A stretch of DNA of 64,000 bases from Caballeronia turbans (GTDB taxonomy: Bacteria > Pseudomonadota > Gammaproteobacteria > Burkholderiales > Burkholderiaceae): assembly GCA_001544655.2 (NCBI GenBank), contig FCOD02000026.1, positions 1-64,000 on the forward strand, in the 5' to 3' direction. This document shows, piece after piece, positions 53,576 through 61,363 of this stretch. The number at the start of each line of letters is the position of its first letter. The first letter of the stretch is position 1. The translations under genes and the position numbers were made by a program. The notes beneath the pieces are model-generated. The model had not been told where the DNA came from and searched no databases. It saw only the letters and a list, made by a program, of their open reading frames with translations.

Positions 53576-53691
53576 CCGCCCTCTTCTCTCGTGGCCGCGC
53601 GGGCGCTCGCTGGGCACAGCCTTTGCTGAAAACTCGGGCATGGATTCCGCTCCCCGCGGAACGTTCGAAACAGCAACAAAGGAGTGTGTTC

Positions 53692-54243
53692 ATGGCCATT
53701 TCCCTCAACGGTTGCAAGGTTGCGATTCTCGCCGTCGACGGCTTCGAGCAGGCAGAGCTCGTCGAGCCGCAACGCGCGCTCAAGGAAGCCGGTGCGCAGG
53801 TGGATGTCGTGTCCCAAAAGCCGGGGCAGATCCAAGGTTTCAAGCACGTCGACAAGGGCGACAAGGTGAACGTCGATGTCACGCTCGACGCCGTCAACGC
53901 CGCCGACTACGACGCGGTCGTGTTGCCGGGCGGCGTCGTGAATGGCGACGCGATCCGGCTCGACGCGAAGGCGCAGAGTTTCGTGAAGGACGCCGATCAG
54001 GCGAAGAAGCCGATCGCGGTGATCTGCCACGGCGGCTGGCTGCCGATTTCGGCGGGCATCGTCGCGGGCCGCACGATGACGAGCTGGCCGAGTCTGCAAG
54101 ACGACATTCGCAACGCGGGCGGCACGTGGGTCGATCAGGAAGTGCAGATCGACGGCAATCTCATCACGAGCCGCAAGCCCGACGATCTGCCCGCGTTCAA
54201 CAAGGCGCTGATCGAAGCGCTCGAAAAGACGCGCACCGCGTGA
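53692..54243 (+). CDS. DJ-1/PfpI family protein
   Basis: A 183-residue class I glutamine-amidotransferase-like protein of the PfpI/YhbO type. The nucleophile cysteine is in AVICHGGWLPISAG (the nucleophile elbow), with a glutamate in DGFEQAELVEP. Such proteins act in stress resistance (deglycase, chaperone or protease activities have been claimed). It heads a run of stress-type genes on the same strand and shares its stop A with a downstream alternative start. Confidence 0.9.
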   Translation: MAISLNGCKVAILAVDGFEQAELVEPQRALKEAGAQVDVVSQKPGQIQGFKHVDKGDKVNVDVTLDAVNAADYDAVVLPGGVVNGDAIRLDAKAQSFVKDADQAKKPIAVICHGGWLPISAGIVAGRTMTSWPSLQDDIRNAGGTWVDQEVQIDGNLITSRKPDDLPAFNKALIEALEKTRTA

Positions 54244-54266
54244 TGCATCGCACCGGAGCCAAGCCG

Positions 54267-54824
54267 ATGTCGAGATCGCTCATTTCACTCACGCGCGCAA
54301 TCGCGTTGTCGCTCGCCGCCGTGGCTGCGGCGGCGCCTGCCGCGCAGGCACAGACCGAAGGCGCGGCGAGCGCCGCGCGCAACGAAAAGCTCTCACTCAT
54401 CGATCAGCAGTTCCTTCAGGACGCCGGTCAGGCAGGCGCGACCGAGCTCGCGGCGAGCAAGCTCGCGCTCACGCGCGCGAGCGACCGGCAGGTGTGGGAA
54501 TTCGCACAGCGAATGATCGTCGATCACACGAAGCTCGCCCGCAATCTCGATGTGCTCGCCAAGCGCCACGGCATCACGGCGCCGCCGGCCGCCGATTCTT
54601 CGGTGATCGGCAACCTGCAAAATCTCCAGGGCGCCGAGTTCGACAAGGCCTATATTGAAAAGGTAGCCTTGGACGGCCATCAGAAGGCCGTTGCGCTGTT
54701 CAGGAAGGAGAGCGAAAGCGGCAACGATACTGCCCTGAAGGCGGCGGCGACCAAGGCGTTGCCGGTCATCAGCCATCACTACGAGATGGCGCAGCAGCTC
54801 GCGAAAGCGAAGGCGGCGTCATGA
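54267..54824 (+). CDS. DUF4142 secreted protein
   Basis: A 185-residue periplasmic four-helix protein. The signal peptide is LTRAIALSLAAVAAAAPAAQ (cut near AQA-QT), and the mature DUF4142 domain shows DQQFLQDAGQAGATEL, FAQRMIVDHTKL and HYEMAQQLAK. The domain is related to ferritin-like and stress-linked proteins and often sits beside general-stress genes. ATG 54,267 has CGGAG upstream; an earlier ATG at 54,243 overlaps the DJ-1 stop. Confidence 0.87.
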   Translation: MSRSLISLTRAIALSLAAVAAAAPAAQAQTEGAASAARNEKLSLIDQQFLQDAGQAGATELAASKLALTRASDRQVWEFAQRMIVDHTKLARNLDVLAKRHGITAPPAADSSVIGNLQNLQGAEFDKAYIEKVALDGHQKAVALFRKESESGNDTALKAAATKALPVISHHYEMAQQLAKAKAAS

Positions 54825-54895
54825 GCATCGCGAACGTCGCCGGGCCCGCGGTTGCTCCCCGTTCACCTTGCCGCCCCGCTTATGAGGACTCGACC

Positions 54896-55183
54896 ATGCA
54901 CATCACGTTTGCAGACGAAGCCCCCGTTTATGACGGCGACGACCTCGCCATTCACTTTGCCGCCCTCATCGACGGCGAGCCAGTCGTGTGTTCGATCACC
55001 GCCGAAGCGCTCGAAGATCATTTCGGCGCGAAGTCGCCACGCGAGGACGATCTGCTCGAGGCCTACGCGCGCGGCACGGCGCGCATTCGCGCGGTGTGCG
55101 CCGAAGTGCTCGACGACAACGGCGGCCAGCCCGCCGTGCTGAGGAGCGGATTGTTCCGCGTCGCCGGCATGGAGCCCGACTGA
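54896..55183 (+). CDS. DUF1488 protein
   Basis: A 95-residue soluble protein. The opening MHITFADEAPVYDGDD then LAIHFAALIDGEPVVCSIT is typical of DUF1488, as is LEDHFGAKSPREDDLLEAY. Function unknown; often found in stress or plant-associated gene sets. Confidence 0.82.
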   Translation: MHITFADEAPVYDGDDLAIHFAALIDGEPVVCSITAEALEDHFGAKSPREDDLLEAYARGTARIRAVCAEVLDDNGGQPAVLRSGLFRVAGMEPD

Positions 55184-55247
55184 GCGGCGCTGGAGGCTCG
55201 CCCGCGCGCGACGCATCTCACATCACGCAAGCCAACAAGGAGGGAAC

Positions 55248-55823
55248 ATGTCACTGATCATTGCCGGCCGATTCCAGACCTTTCCCGCGGCCGAATCAGC
55301 AGCCCAGAAGCTCTTCGCGCAAGGTTTCGTCGAAGAAGACGTGACGCTCTTCTTCGTCAATCCGAGCGGCCAGCACGCGCGCTTTCCGGTCGGGGGCGAT
55401 GTCGGCACCGACGCGGGCGCGAGCGCCGCGCCCAAAGGCGCCGGCAAGGGCGTGACGATCGGAGCGGTCGCGGGTGCGGTCGTGGGCGCTGCGATTTTCG
55501 CGGTCTTTCATGCGCCGCTGCTCGTCTCGGTGATCGCGGCCGGCGTCGGCGCGTATGTGGGCTCGCTCGTCGGCGCAATGTCGCATACGAAAAAGAAGCC
55601 GCAAGACGCCGCGCCCGCCGAGGAACCCACGCGTCACGCAGGCGTCCTCGTTGCCGTTCATGTATCGCCGGAAACGCAGGAGCGGGCCACGACGACGCTG
55701 CGCGAGGCGGGCGGCATGGATATCGAGCGTGCGTCGGGACGCTGGAAACAGGGCCGCTGGAGCGACTTCGACCCGTTGCAGCCGCCGCATCCGGTAAAGG
55801 AGTTCGCGCAGACGCGTGCGTGA
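55248..55823 (+). CDS. Glycine-zipper general-stress-type protein
   Basis: A 191-residue protein. Residues 1-45 form a ferredoxin-like unit (LIIAGRFQTFPAAESAAQKL, then DVTLFFV). Residues 70-110 are a glycine-zipper membrane stretch (GKGVTIGAVAGAVVGAAIFA, then VIAAGVGAYVGSLVGA). Residues 125-160 are a second ferredoxin-like unit (GVLVAVHVSPETQERATTTL). This resembles YflT/general stress protein 17M-like proteins. A AAGGAGG ribosome site precedes the ATG. Confidence 0.75.
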   Translation: MSLIIAGRFQTFPAAESAAQKLFAQGFVEEDVTLFFVNPSGQHARFPVGGDVGTDAGASAAPKGAGKGVTIGAVAGAVVGAAIFAVFHAPLLVSVIAAGVGAYVGSLVGAMSHTKKKPQDAAPAEEPTRHAGVLVAVHVSPETQERATTTLREAGGMDIERASGRWKQGRWSDFDPLQPPHPVKEFAQTRA

Positions 55824-55848
55824 TCGTTTTCACCCCGCGAATGAAAAA

Positions 55849-55872
55849 ACGCCCGCTTCCCGCGGGCGTTTG
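55849..55872. terminator. Terminator after stress-gene run
   Basis: AACGCCCGC / GCGGGCGTT stem with a four-base loop, preceded by an A-run and 26 bases past the glycine-zipper gene. It also suits the convergent small gene to its right. Confidence 0.8.
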
Positions 55873-55897
55873 TGCTGATGCGTTTGCGCCGAACGCG

Positions 55898-56149
55898 TCA
55901 CACCCACGACGCGTGCGTCCGATCCGGCCGCCTGTTCGCACGCACGCCGCAAGCGGCAGGCAAAACGCGCGCCTTGCCGGTGCGCGCGGCGGGCGCTTCG
56001 CAGAGCGGTCCATATTCCAGGTGAGATGCCTGCGCCGGTTGCGCGTGCATGTCGATAACGCGCTCACGGATGTGCAAGGTCAGCGCGGATGCCGCGACAG
56101 CGACGAGGGTAAGGAACTCGCGATGTGCGAGTCGATTAAGGAATTTCAC
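55898..56149 (-). CDS. Possible 83-residue protein with hydrophobic N-terminus
   Basis: A GTG start at 56,149 preceded by GGGAGAG opens VKFLNRLAHREFLTLVAVAA, one hydrophobic segment, followed by a basic, Cys-containing tail. The ribosome site is the main support. No family recognised; the tail is composition-poor and could be chance. Confidence 0.4.
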   Translation of the reverse strand: MKFLNRLAHREFLTLVAVAASALTLHIRERVIDMHAQPAQASHLEYGPLCEAPAARTGKARVLPAACGVRANRRPDRTHASWV

Positions 56150-56334
56150 TGTGTTCTCTCCCATTGCCGTGTTCTGCGCGTCTGGAACCCATGCGCGCTG
56201 TTTGCCGAGTCGGCAGCAAATCACGTGCCCCTGAACACGAAGCGCGGGCACGCTGCGTGCGCAATGACTCGGCGAGCCGCGTCCCGCAGGGAGGCTGCGC
56301 AGTGGCAAATATCGAAACTAAAAGGAGGTGTTAT

Positions 56335-56787
56335 ATGAGCACGAACGTCGTATCGGTACTCAACGATCTCGTCGAAACCTCGAAGGACGGGGAAAAGGGT
56401 TTTCTCAAGGCCGCCGAGGATACGCGCGATCCGAGCCTCAAGCTGCTCTTTCAGAATCGCGCGCAGAAGTGCGCCGAAGGCGCGCGCGAGTTACAGGATG
56501 TCGTCGCGCGTCTGGGCGGTAAGCCCGAAACAGGCGGCTCGATGGCCGGCGCGCTGCATCGCGGCTGGGTCGATGTAAAGTCGGCCGTGACCGGCCACAG
56601 CGACCACGCGATTCTCGCCGAATGCGAGCGTGGCGAAGATGCCGCGAAGAAGAACTACCGCGAGGCGCTGGATAAGGATTTGCCTGCCGATATCCGCCAG
56701 ATCGTCGAGCGTCAGTATCAGGGCGTGGTCGAAAATCACGACCGCATACGCGATCTGCGCGATCAATACGCAGCCGCGAAGTCCTGA
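56335..56787 (+). CDS. DUF2383/PA2169-family four-helix protein
   Basis: A 150-residue helical protein. VVSVLNDLVETSKDGEKGFL and LKLLFQNRAQKCAEGARELQ are the first two helices, and HAILAECERGEDAAKKNYREAL carries the ExxxE-type acids of a ferritin-like bundle. Members are widespread in stress-adapted proteobacteria, function unknown. A very strong AAAGGAGGTG ribosome site implies high expression. Confidence 0.88.
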   Translation: MSTNVVSVLNDLVETSKDGEKGFLKAAEDTRDPSLKLLFQNRAQKCAEGARELQDVVARLGGKPETGGSMAGALHRGWVDVKSAVTGHSDHAILAECERGEDAAKKNYREALDKDLPADIRQIVERQYQGVVENHDRIRDLRDQYAAAKS

Positions 56788-56835
56788 AGCATCGACGTAG
56801 CAGCGGCCCGATGACGAACGGGCCGCATAAAGACA

Positions 56836-56860
56836 AACGGCCGCGATGCGGCCGTTTTTT
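56836..56860. terminator. Intrinsic terminator
   Basis: AACGGCCGC/GCGGCCGTT hairpin followed by a six-T run, 50 bases past the DUF2383 gene and before the convergent gene. Confidence 0.88.
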
Positions 56861-56882
56861 CGTCGAGCGTCGGGCCGACGCC

Positions 56883-57116
56883 TTACTGCGGCTGACCCTT
56901 GTCGTTGGTGCCGAGCGCCGAAGCCGCCGCCGCTGCCGACGCGCCCTTCAGCTTGTGCGCCTTGTCCTGCTGATGCAGATAGGTGCCCTTCTGCTTCTTC
57001 GCGTGGGTGCCGGCGTCCGCGCCGGTCGTGGCCGCATCGGAAGCTGCCTGCGCGAATGCCGCCGTCGAGAATGCCAGCGCGAGCGCGCCGATCAATGCCA
57101 TCTTTTTCGTCTTCAT
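56883..57116 (-). CDS. Small secreted Ala/Lys-rich protein
   Basis: A 77-residue protein with a signal peptide (KTKKMALIGALALAFSTAAFA, cut near AFA-QA). The mature 55 residues are disordered, Ala/Lys/Gln-rich (HAKKQKGTYLHQQDKAHKL). AAGGAG precedes the ATG. It resembles small abundant periplasmic proteins of Burkholderiaceae with no known role. Confidence 0.65.
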   Translation of the reverse strand: MKTKKMALIGALALAFSTAAFAQAASDAATTGADAGTHAKKQKGTYLHQQDKAHKLKGASAAAAASALGTNDKGQPQ

Positions 57117-57439
57117 GAAGAGCTCCTTTTTGCCGGGGCCTCTGAATGCCGGGCTACTGCGCATTCGAGAGCCGCCTGTGCAAGTACGGTCCTGAACGGT
57201 CGTACTCGTTTTTAAGTTTCGAAGTGCTGCGAGGTGATGCGCACTGCGTGAAGCGTCATGCGTGAACTGCGACTGAAGCATCGGGCGATGCGACGCGACC
57301 CCATGCCCCCATGCGAGAACCCGCGCTTCGTCCGATTCTTCGCCTGATTGTGGCGAATCGTCGAACCCCGCGCGGGTTCCGTACTAATGGCACTCAACCG
57401 CGGCCCGCCGTGGCGAAGCCGGGCATACGAACTATGCCA

Positions 57440-57781
57440 TTACTTGGCGGCAATTTTAAGATGGTTCTTCACGGAAGCAACACCCGAAACGTTCGAGACG
57501 ACTTCTTCGGCGGCGGTCTTGTCCTCTGCCGAAGGCACCGTGCCCGTCAGCGACACCACGCCCCCATGCGTCTTGACGTGGATATGCGTGGACTTGACGT
57601 TCTTCGCGCCGAGCAATTCGGCCTTGACCTTGGTGGTGATGGCGCTGTCATCGACCTTCTGGCCCATCGACGTGCCGGAACCGCTCGTCGACGACGCCGC
57701 ATTCGTTTGTGCGCCGACGTTGAGTGCGAACACCACACATGCGATACCGCCGGCTGCCTTAAGGATTTGAGTCGTCTTCAT
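57440..57781 (-). CDS. BON-domain periplasmic protein
   Basis: A 113-residue protein with a signal peptide (LKAAGGIACVVFALNVGA). The mature BON domain reads DDSAITTKVKAELLGAKNVK, THGGVVSLTGTVPSAEDK and VASVKNHLKI, the OsmY-type phospholipid-binding fold. It would act in the periplasm against osmotic or envelope stress. Confidence 0.88.
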   Translation of the reverse strand: MKTTQILKAAGGIACVVFALNVGAQTNAASSTSGSGTSMGQKVDDSAITTKVKAELLGAKNVKSTHIHVKTHGGVVSLTGTVPSAEDKTAAEEVVSNVSGVASVKNHLKIAAK

Positions 57782-58158
57782 GGCAATACTCCCATTTTTT
57801 CGATTTTGGTCTGGCGCCCCGTTCGCCTTTGCGCGAGGCGGCTCTTCGATTACGTCCGCGCCCGTAGCACGCGGATCGTGAGCCTTCTGCCGCAACTTGC
57901 GTGCCGGATCACATCACCGCGCTCACAAACTTCTCCTGAGGTGCGCTGAACGGACCATGCAGCAAGGCGTTCGTGCGTGCGCGAACAAATCTTCGACGGT
58001 CGAAGAACCGTCTCGCGCAACGCATCTCTCGCGGCCGCAAACCCGCGGTGCTTTTGTCTGAGCGCGTGTAAAAACTGCGTGAAAGAAGGCTCCTGATTGC
58101 TTCGCAAACGTGTAGCGGACGGCCAAAAACGTAGTCGCAACGCGAGCTTGCGCAACGT

Positions 58159-58175
58159 TGGCACGGCCATTGCTT
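58159..58175 (+). promoter_or_regulatory. Sigma-54 (-24/-12) promoter-like site before rpoN
   Basis: TGGCACG-N4-TTGCT matches the sigma-54 consensus TGGCACG-N4-TTGCA at every fixed -24 position and at the -12 TTGC. It reads toward rpoN and lies 55 bases upstream of its ATG, so autoregulation is likely. No enhancer-binding-protein site was identified. Confidence 0.65.
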
Positions 58176-58230
58176 TAATGGTTCGCAAACCTGCCCATTA
58201 CGTATAGAACAATCGAGGATTAGCAAAGCA

Positions 58231-59718
58231 ATGCCGCCTACACTCGAACTCCGCGCGAAGCAAACGCTCGCGCTCACGCCGCGTCTGCAGCAGTCAGTCC
58301 GTCTCCTGCAACTTTCGTCACTGGAGTTCCAGCAAGAACTGCGCAACGCGCTCGATACCAATCCGTTCCTCGAATACGACGAGTCACAGACCGAAGACAA
58401 CGCGCTCGGCGCCGACAACGGCAGTTCGATGGGCGAATCGGCGCTCTCGTCGACCGCCACCAGCGACACCACCGAGGCGCCGCTCGCGCCCGAAGCAAGC
58501 ATGGAAAGCGAGCAAAGCGCCGATGCCGGCTCGCGCGAAGATTCGATGAGCGAATTCTCATCCGATCCCTTCGGCCGCGGCTCGCGCAATGGCGGCGACG
58601 GCGAAGGCTCCGATCCCGCCGACTGGGTGCGCATCGAGCCGTCGCTGCATGAAACGCTCCACGACGCGTTGCGCCTCTATCAGCTGAACGAGCGCGATCG
58701 CGCGATTGCGCAACTCATCATCGAAGCGCTCGACGACGACGGCTATCTGCGCCAGGAATTGAGCGAGCTCGCCAATGTCGTGGAAATCGAGCCCGCGCTG
58801 CACGAGGATGAACTCAATATCGCGCTCAAGCTCGTGCAGTCGCTCGACAAGCCGGGCGTCGGCGCGCGCAACCTCTCCGAATGCCTCGCGCTGCAGCTCG
58901 AAGCGCTCGAAGAGGACACGCCGGGCCGTGCGGTTGCGCTCGAGATCGTCACGCATCATCTGGAGCGTCTCGCGCGGCGCGAGCAGGCCGAACTGCAAAA
59001 AAAGATCGGCTGCAGCGCGGATGAACTGCGCATCGCGTGCGCGCTCGTGCGCCGCCTCGATCCGAAGCCGGGCGAGAACTACGGCCAGAGCGAGGACAAC
59101 TACGTGGTGCCCGACGTTATCGTGCGTCAGGTGAAGAAGCAATGGGTCGTGACGATCAACCCGGCCGTGCTGCCGCGCGCGCGCATCCATCGCATGTATG
59201 CAGAGCTTTTCGCGCAATCGGCCGGCGCGAGCCGCTCGCCGCTCGCGCAGCAATTGCAGGAAGCGCGCTGGCTGATCCGCAACGCGCAGCAGCGTTTCAC
59301 GACGATCCAGCGCGTCGCCGAATGCATCGTCTCGCATCAGAAGGCGTTCTTCGACTACGGCGAGATCGCGCTCAAGCCGCTCGTGCTGCGCGATGTCGCC
59401 GATGAACTCGGTTTGCACGAATCGACCATCTCGCGCGCGACCGGCAACAAGTATATGGCCACGCCGCGCGGCATCTTCGAGTTCAAGCACTTCTTCCCGC
59501 GCGAACTGAGCACGGAAAGCGGCGGCACCTGCTCGGCTGCGGCGGTGCGCGCGCTGCTCAAGGAAATGATCTCGAAGGAGAACACGCGCGATCCGCTGTC
59601 CGATGTGAGTCTCGCGAAGATGCTCGCGGATCAGGGCGTGATCGTCGCCCGCCGCACGGTGGCGAAGTATCGCCATCTGATGAAGGTGCCGCCCGCCGAA
59701 CTGCGCCGTCAGGCGTGA
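58231..59718 (+). CDS. rpoN: RNA polymerase sigma-54 factor
   Basis: A 495-residue sigma-54. Region I is the Gln/Leu-rich LALTPRLQQSVRLLQLSSLE, region II an acidic linker (residues about 50-130), region III core- and DNA-binding, and the C-terminal RpoN box is ARRTVAKYRHLM (the ARRTVAKYR signature). It directs transcription of nitrogen, carbon or motility genes with enhancer-binding proteins. A typical rpoN neighbourhood (lptB upstream, hpf/ptsN downstream) is absent, so this may be a second copy; Burkholderiaceae can have more than one rpoN. Confidence 0.95.
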   Translation: MPPTLELRAKQTLALTPRLQQSVRLLQLSSLEFQQELRNALDTNPFLEYDESQTEDNALGADNGSSMGESALSSTATSDTTEAPLAPEASMESEQSADAGSREDSMSEFSSDPFGRGSRNGGDGEGSDPADWVRIEPSLHETLHDALRLYQLNERDRAIAQLIIEALDDDGYLRQELSELANVVEIEPALHEDELNIALKLVQSLDKPGVGARNLSECLALQLEALEEDTPGRAVALEIVTHHLERLARREQAELQKKIGCSADELRIACALVRRLDPKPGENYGQSEDNYVVPDVIVRQVKKQWVVTINPAVLPRARIHRMYAELFAQSAGASRSPLAQQLQEARWLIRNAQQRFTTIQRVAECIVSHQKAFFDYGEIALKPLVLRDVADELGLHESTISRATGNKYMATPRGIFEFKHFFPRELSTESGGTCSAAAVRALLKEMISKENTRDPLSDVSLAKMLADQGVIVARRTVAKYRHLMKVPPAELRRQA

Positions 59719-59809
59719 TGCGGCGCGCGCGTCATCGGTTCTCACGCTCTCAAGCGTTCGGCGACGACCCGGTCAAGCGAGGCGCCTGAGCGACACGAGC
59801 GTAATCGCG

Positions 59810-59838
59810 GGCCGTCCGCTTTCGGACGGCCTTTTTTT
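59810..59838 (+). terminator. Intrinsic terminator after rpoN
   Basis: GGCCGTCCG / CGGACGGCC stem, four-base loop and seven T residues. Confidence 0.92.
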
Positions 59839-59844
59839 GTCCGG

Positions 59845-60756
59845 TCAGCGCCAGCCCGACGCGCGATGCGTGCGCTTTCTCGCCGCCGTCGCCGCGAGCT
59901 CGGCGCCGAGCAGAAAGACCGCGGCCGAGTAGTAGAGCCACATGAGGATGATCGCGAGCGATCCGGCCGCGCCGAACATGTTCGCCGTGCCCGCGTGCGC
60001 GAGATAGAACGCGAAAAGGCGCTTGCCGCCTTCGAAGAGCAGCGCGGCGGCGGCGGCGCCGAGCGCGGCATCGCACCAGCGCATGCGCGTCGTCGGCAGG
60101 AACTTGAGCAGTACCGTGAAGGCGATCATCAGCACACCGAGCGATATCGCGCGCCGCGTGAGGCCCGACAGGACGATGAACGGGCTGCCGTCGCCGAGCA
60201 CCCAATGCCCGAGTATCTCGACGAGCGCATCGAGTACGAGCAGCACCGCGACGAGCAGCCCCGAACCGACCACCAGCCCGAACGACATCAGCCGCACGCG
60301 CAGCAGCGTGACGATGCTCTCGCGCGTGCTCACCGCAGGCGTCGGCCAGATGACGTTGAGCGCGCTGTGCAGCGAGGAGAACGTCGCCGACGCGCCGATT
60401 AGCACGCCCGCGACAGAGAGAATCGCCGTGCTGCGCGCGATGTCGGCGTGCCACGCGTTCGCGACGATCGCCTCCAGCGTGCGGGCGGCGTCCACGCCCA
60501 CGACACCGCTGATCTCGGCGAAGAGCCGCCCTTGCACGGCATCGGCGCCGAAGAAGACGCTCGCCACCGCGATCACGATGACGAGCGTCGGCGCAAGCGA
60601 AAACGCCGCGAAGAACGCGATCGCCGCCGAGAACATCAGGCAGTGATCCTGCGACCATTGCGTGATCGGATCGACGACCCAGGAAAGCCAGCCGAAACGC
60701 GACGTGCGGCCCGAGGCGACGGGCGCGGACTGAGGGGCGGAGACGTCCTGGTCCAT
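59845..60756 (-). CDS. YihY/BrkB-family membrane protein
   Basis: A 303-residue protein with six helices: HCLMFSAAIAFFAAFSLAPT first, then SLGVLMIAFTVLLKFLPTTR and LAIILMWLYYSAAVFLLGAE, the most conserved segments of the family. The LxxSxxxF and WLYYS patterns are typical. Once called ribonuclease BN, these are now regarded as membrane transport or envelope proteins of unknown substrate. Confidence 0.9.
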   Translation of the reverse strand: MDQDVSAPQSAPVASGRTSRFGWLSWVVDPITQWSQDHCLMFSAAIAFFAAFSLAPTLVIVIAVASVFFGADAVQGRLFAEISGVVGVDAARTLEAIVANAWHADIARSTAILSVAGVLIGASATFSSLHSALNVIWPTPAVSTRESIVTLLRVRLMSFGLVVGSGLLVAVLLVLDALVEILGHWVLGDGSPFIVLSGLTRRAISLGVLMIAFTVLLKFLPTTRMRWCDAALGAAAAALLFEGGKRLFAFYLAHAGTANMFGAAGSLAIILMWLYYSAAVFLLGAELAATAARKRTHRASGWR

Positions 60757-60825
60757 CGGCGGGGAGCGCGAGCGCGGCTTGAAGTGTCAATCGACGATGT
60801 TAGCGCCGCGCTGCGAACCGTGTGT

Positions 60826-60858
60826 AAAAAACGGCGCGCTCCGTGGGAAGCGCGCCGC
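60826..60858 (-). terminator. Intrinsic terminator after the disordered acidic protein
   Basis: CGGCGCGCT / AGCGCGCCG stem; on the minus strand it is followed by a T-run. Confidence 0.85.
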
Positions 60859-60884
60859 TTTCGTGTTGCGCTCTGCAGTACGTG

Positions 60885-61229
60885 TCAGGGCTGGTCGGCG
60901 GCCGGGTCGGCGTCTTCGTCGGCGAGACTGCGGGTTTCATCCTCGACTTCGTCGGGGAGGATATCGGAGTCGGCCTCCAGATTGTTGTCGCCGTCCGCCG
61001 ACGCGCTTTCGCCAGTGCCGAAGCGGTCCGTATCGCTGGCTAGCTCCGCCTTGGACTGGCCGAGCGCGTGCGCGTCCAGCTCATCTTCGATGTCGCCGGG
61101 ATAGCGCTTTTCGCCCTGCACGTCCGACCCGCTGTCCGACGAGTCGCTCGGGCCGAGTGCTCCGGTGCCGTGCCCCTTGCCGTATTCCGCGCCGTCGTCT
61201 TCGGGCGGGTTCAATGTGCTTCCACTCAT
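60885..61229 (-). CDS. Acidic disordered conserved protein
   Basis: A protein of 114 residues, strongly acidic and rich in Asp, Glu, Gly and Ser (GPSDSSDSGSDVQG, DELDAHALGQS, PDEVEDETRSLADEDAD), with no hydrophobic core: intrinsically disordered. The opening MSGSTLNPPEDDGAEYGKGH recurs in a Burkholderiaceae family of unknown function. AAGGAGG sits five bases from the second of two ATGs (61,229), which I take as the start over 61,232. Confidence 0.7.
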   Translation of the reverse strand: MSGSTLNPPEDDGAEYGKGHGTGALGPSDSSDSGSDVQGEKRYPGDIEDELDAHALGQSKAELASDTDRFGTGESASADGDNNLEADSDILPDEVEDETRSLADEDADPAADQP

Positions 61230-61301
61230 CATGACCTCCTTCGATCGTGTCCGTGATGAATCCGCAAATCCCGTTCCGCGACCGTTCCGGAGCGACGCAT
61301 G

Positions 61302-61332
61302 AAAAACCCCGCGCTTCTTTCGAGGCGCGGGG
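61302..61332 (-). terminator. Intrinsic terminator of otsA
   Basis: CCCCGCGC / GCGCGGGG stem; on the minus strand five T residues follow. Confidence 0.88.
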
Positions 61333-61363
61333 CTCTGAGTGCGTGACGACGTTCAGTACGGAT

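Noticed and set aside
51347-53641. 764-codon minus-strand frame across the PEBP-like and MFS genes
   Set aside because: Arg/His/Glu-rich shadow sequence; both plus-strand genes have clear families.
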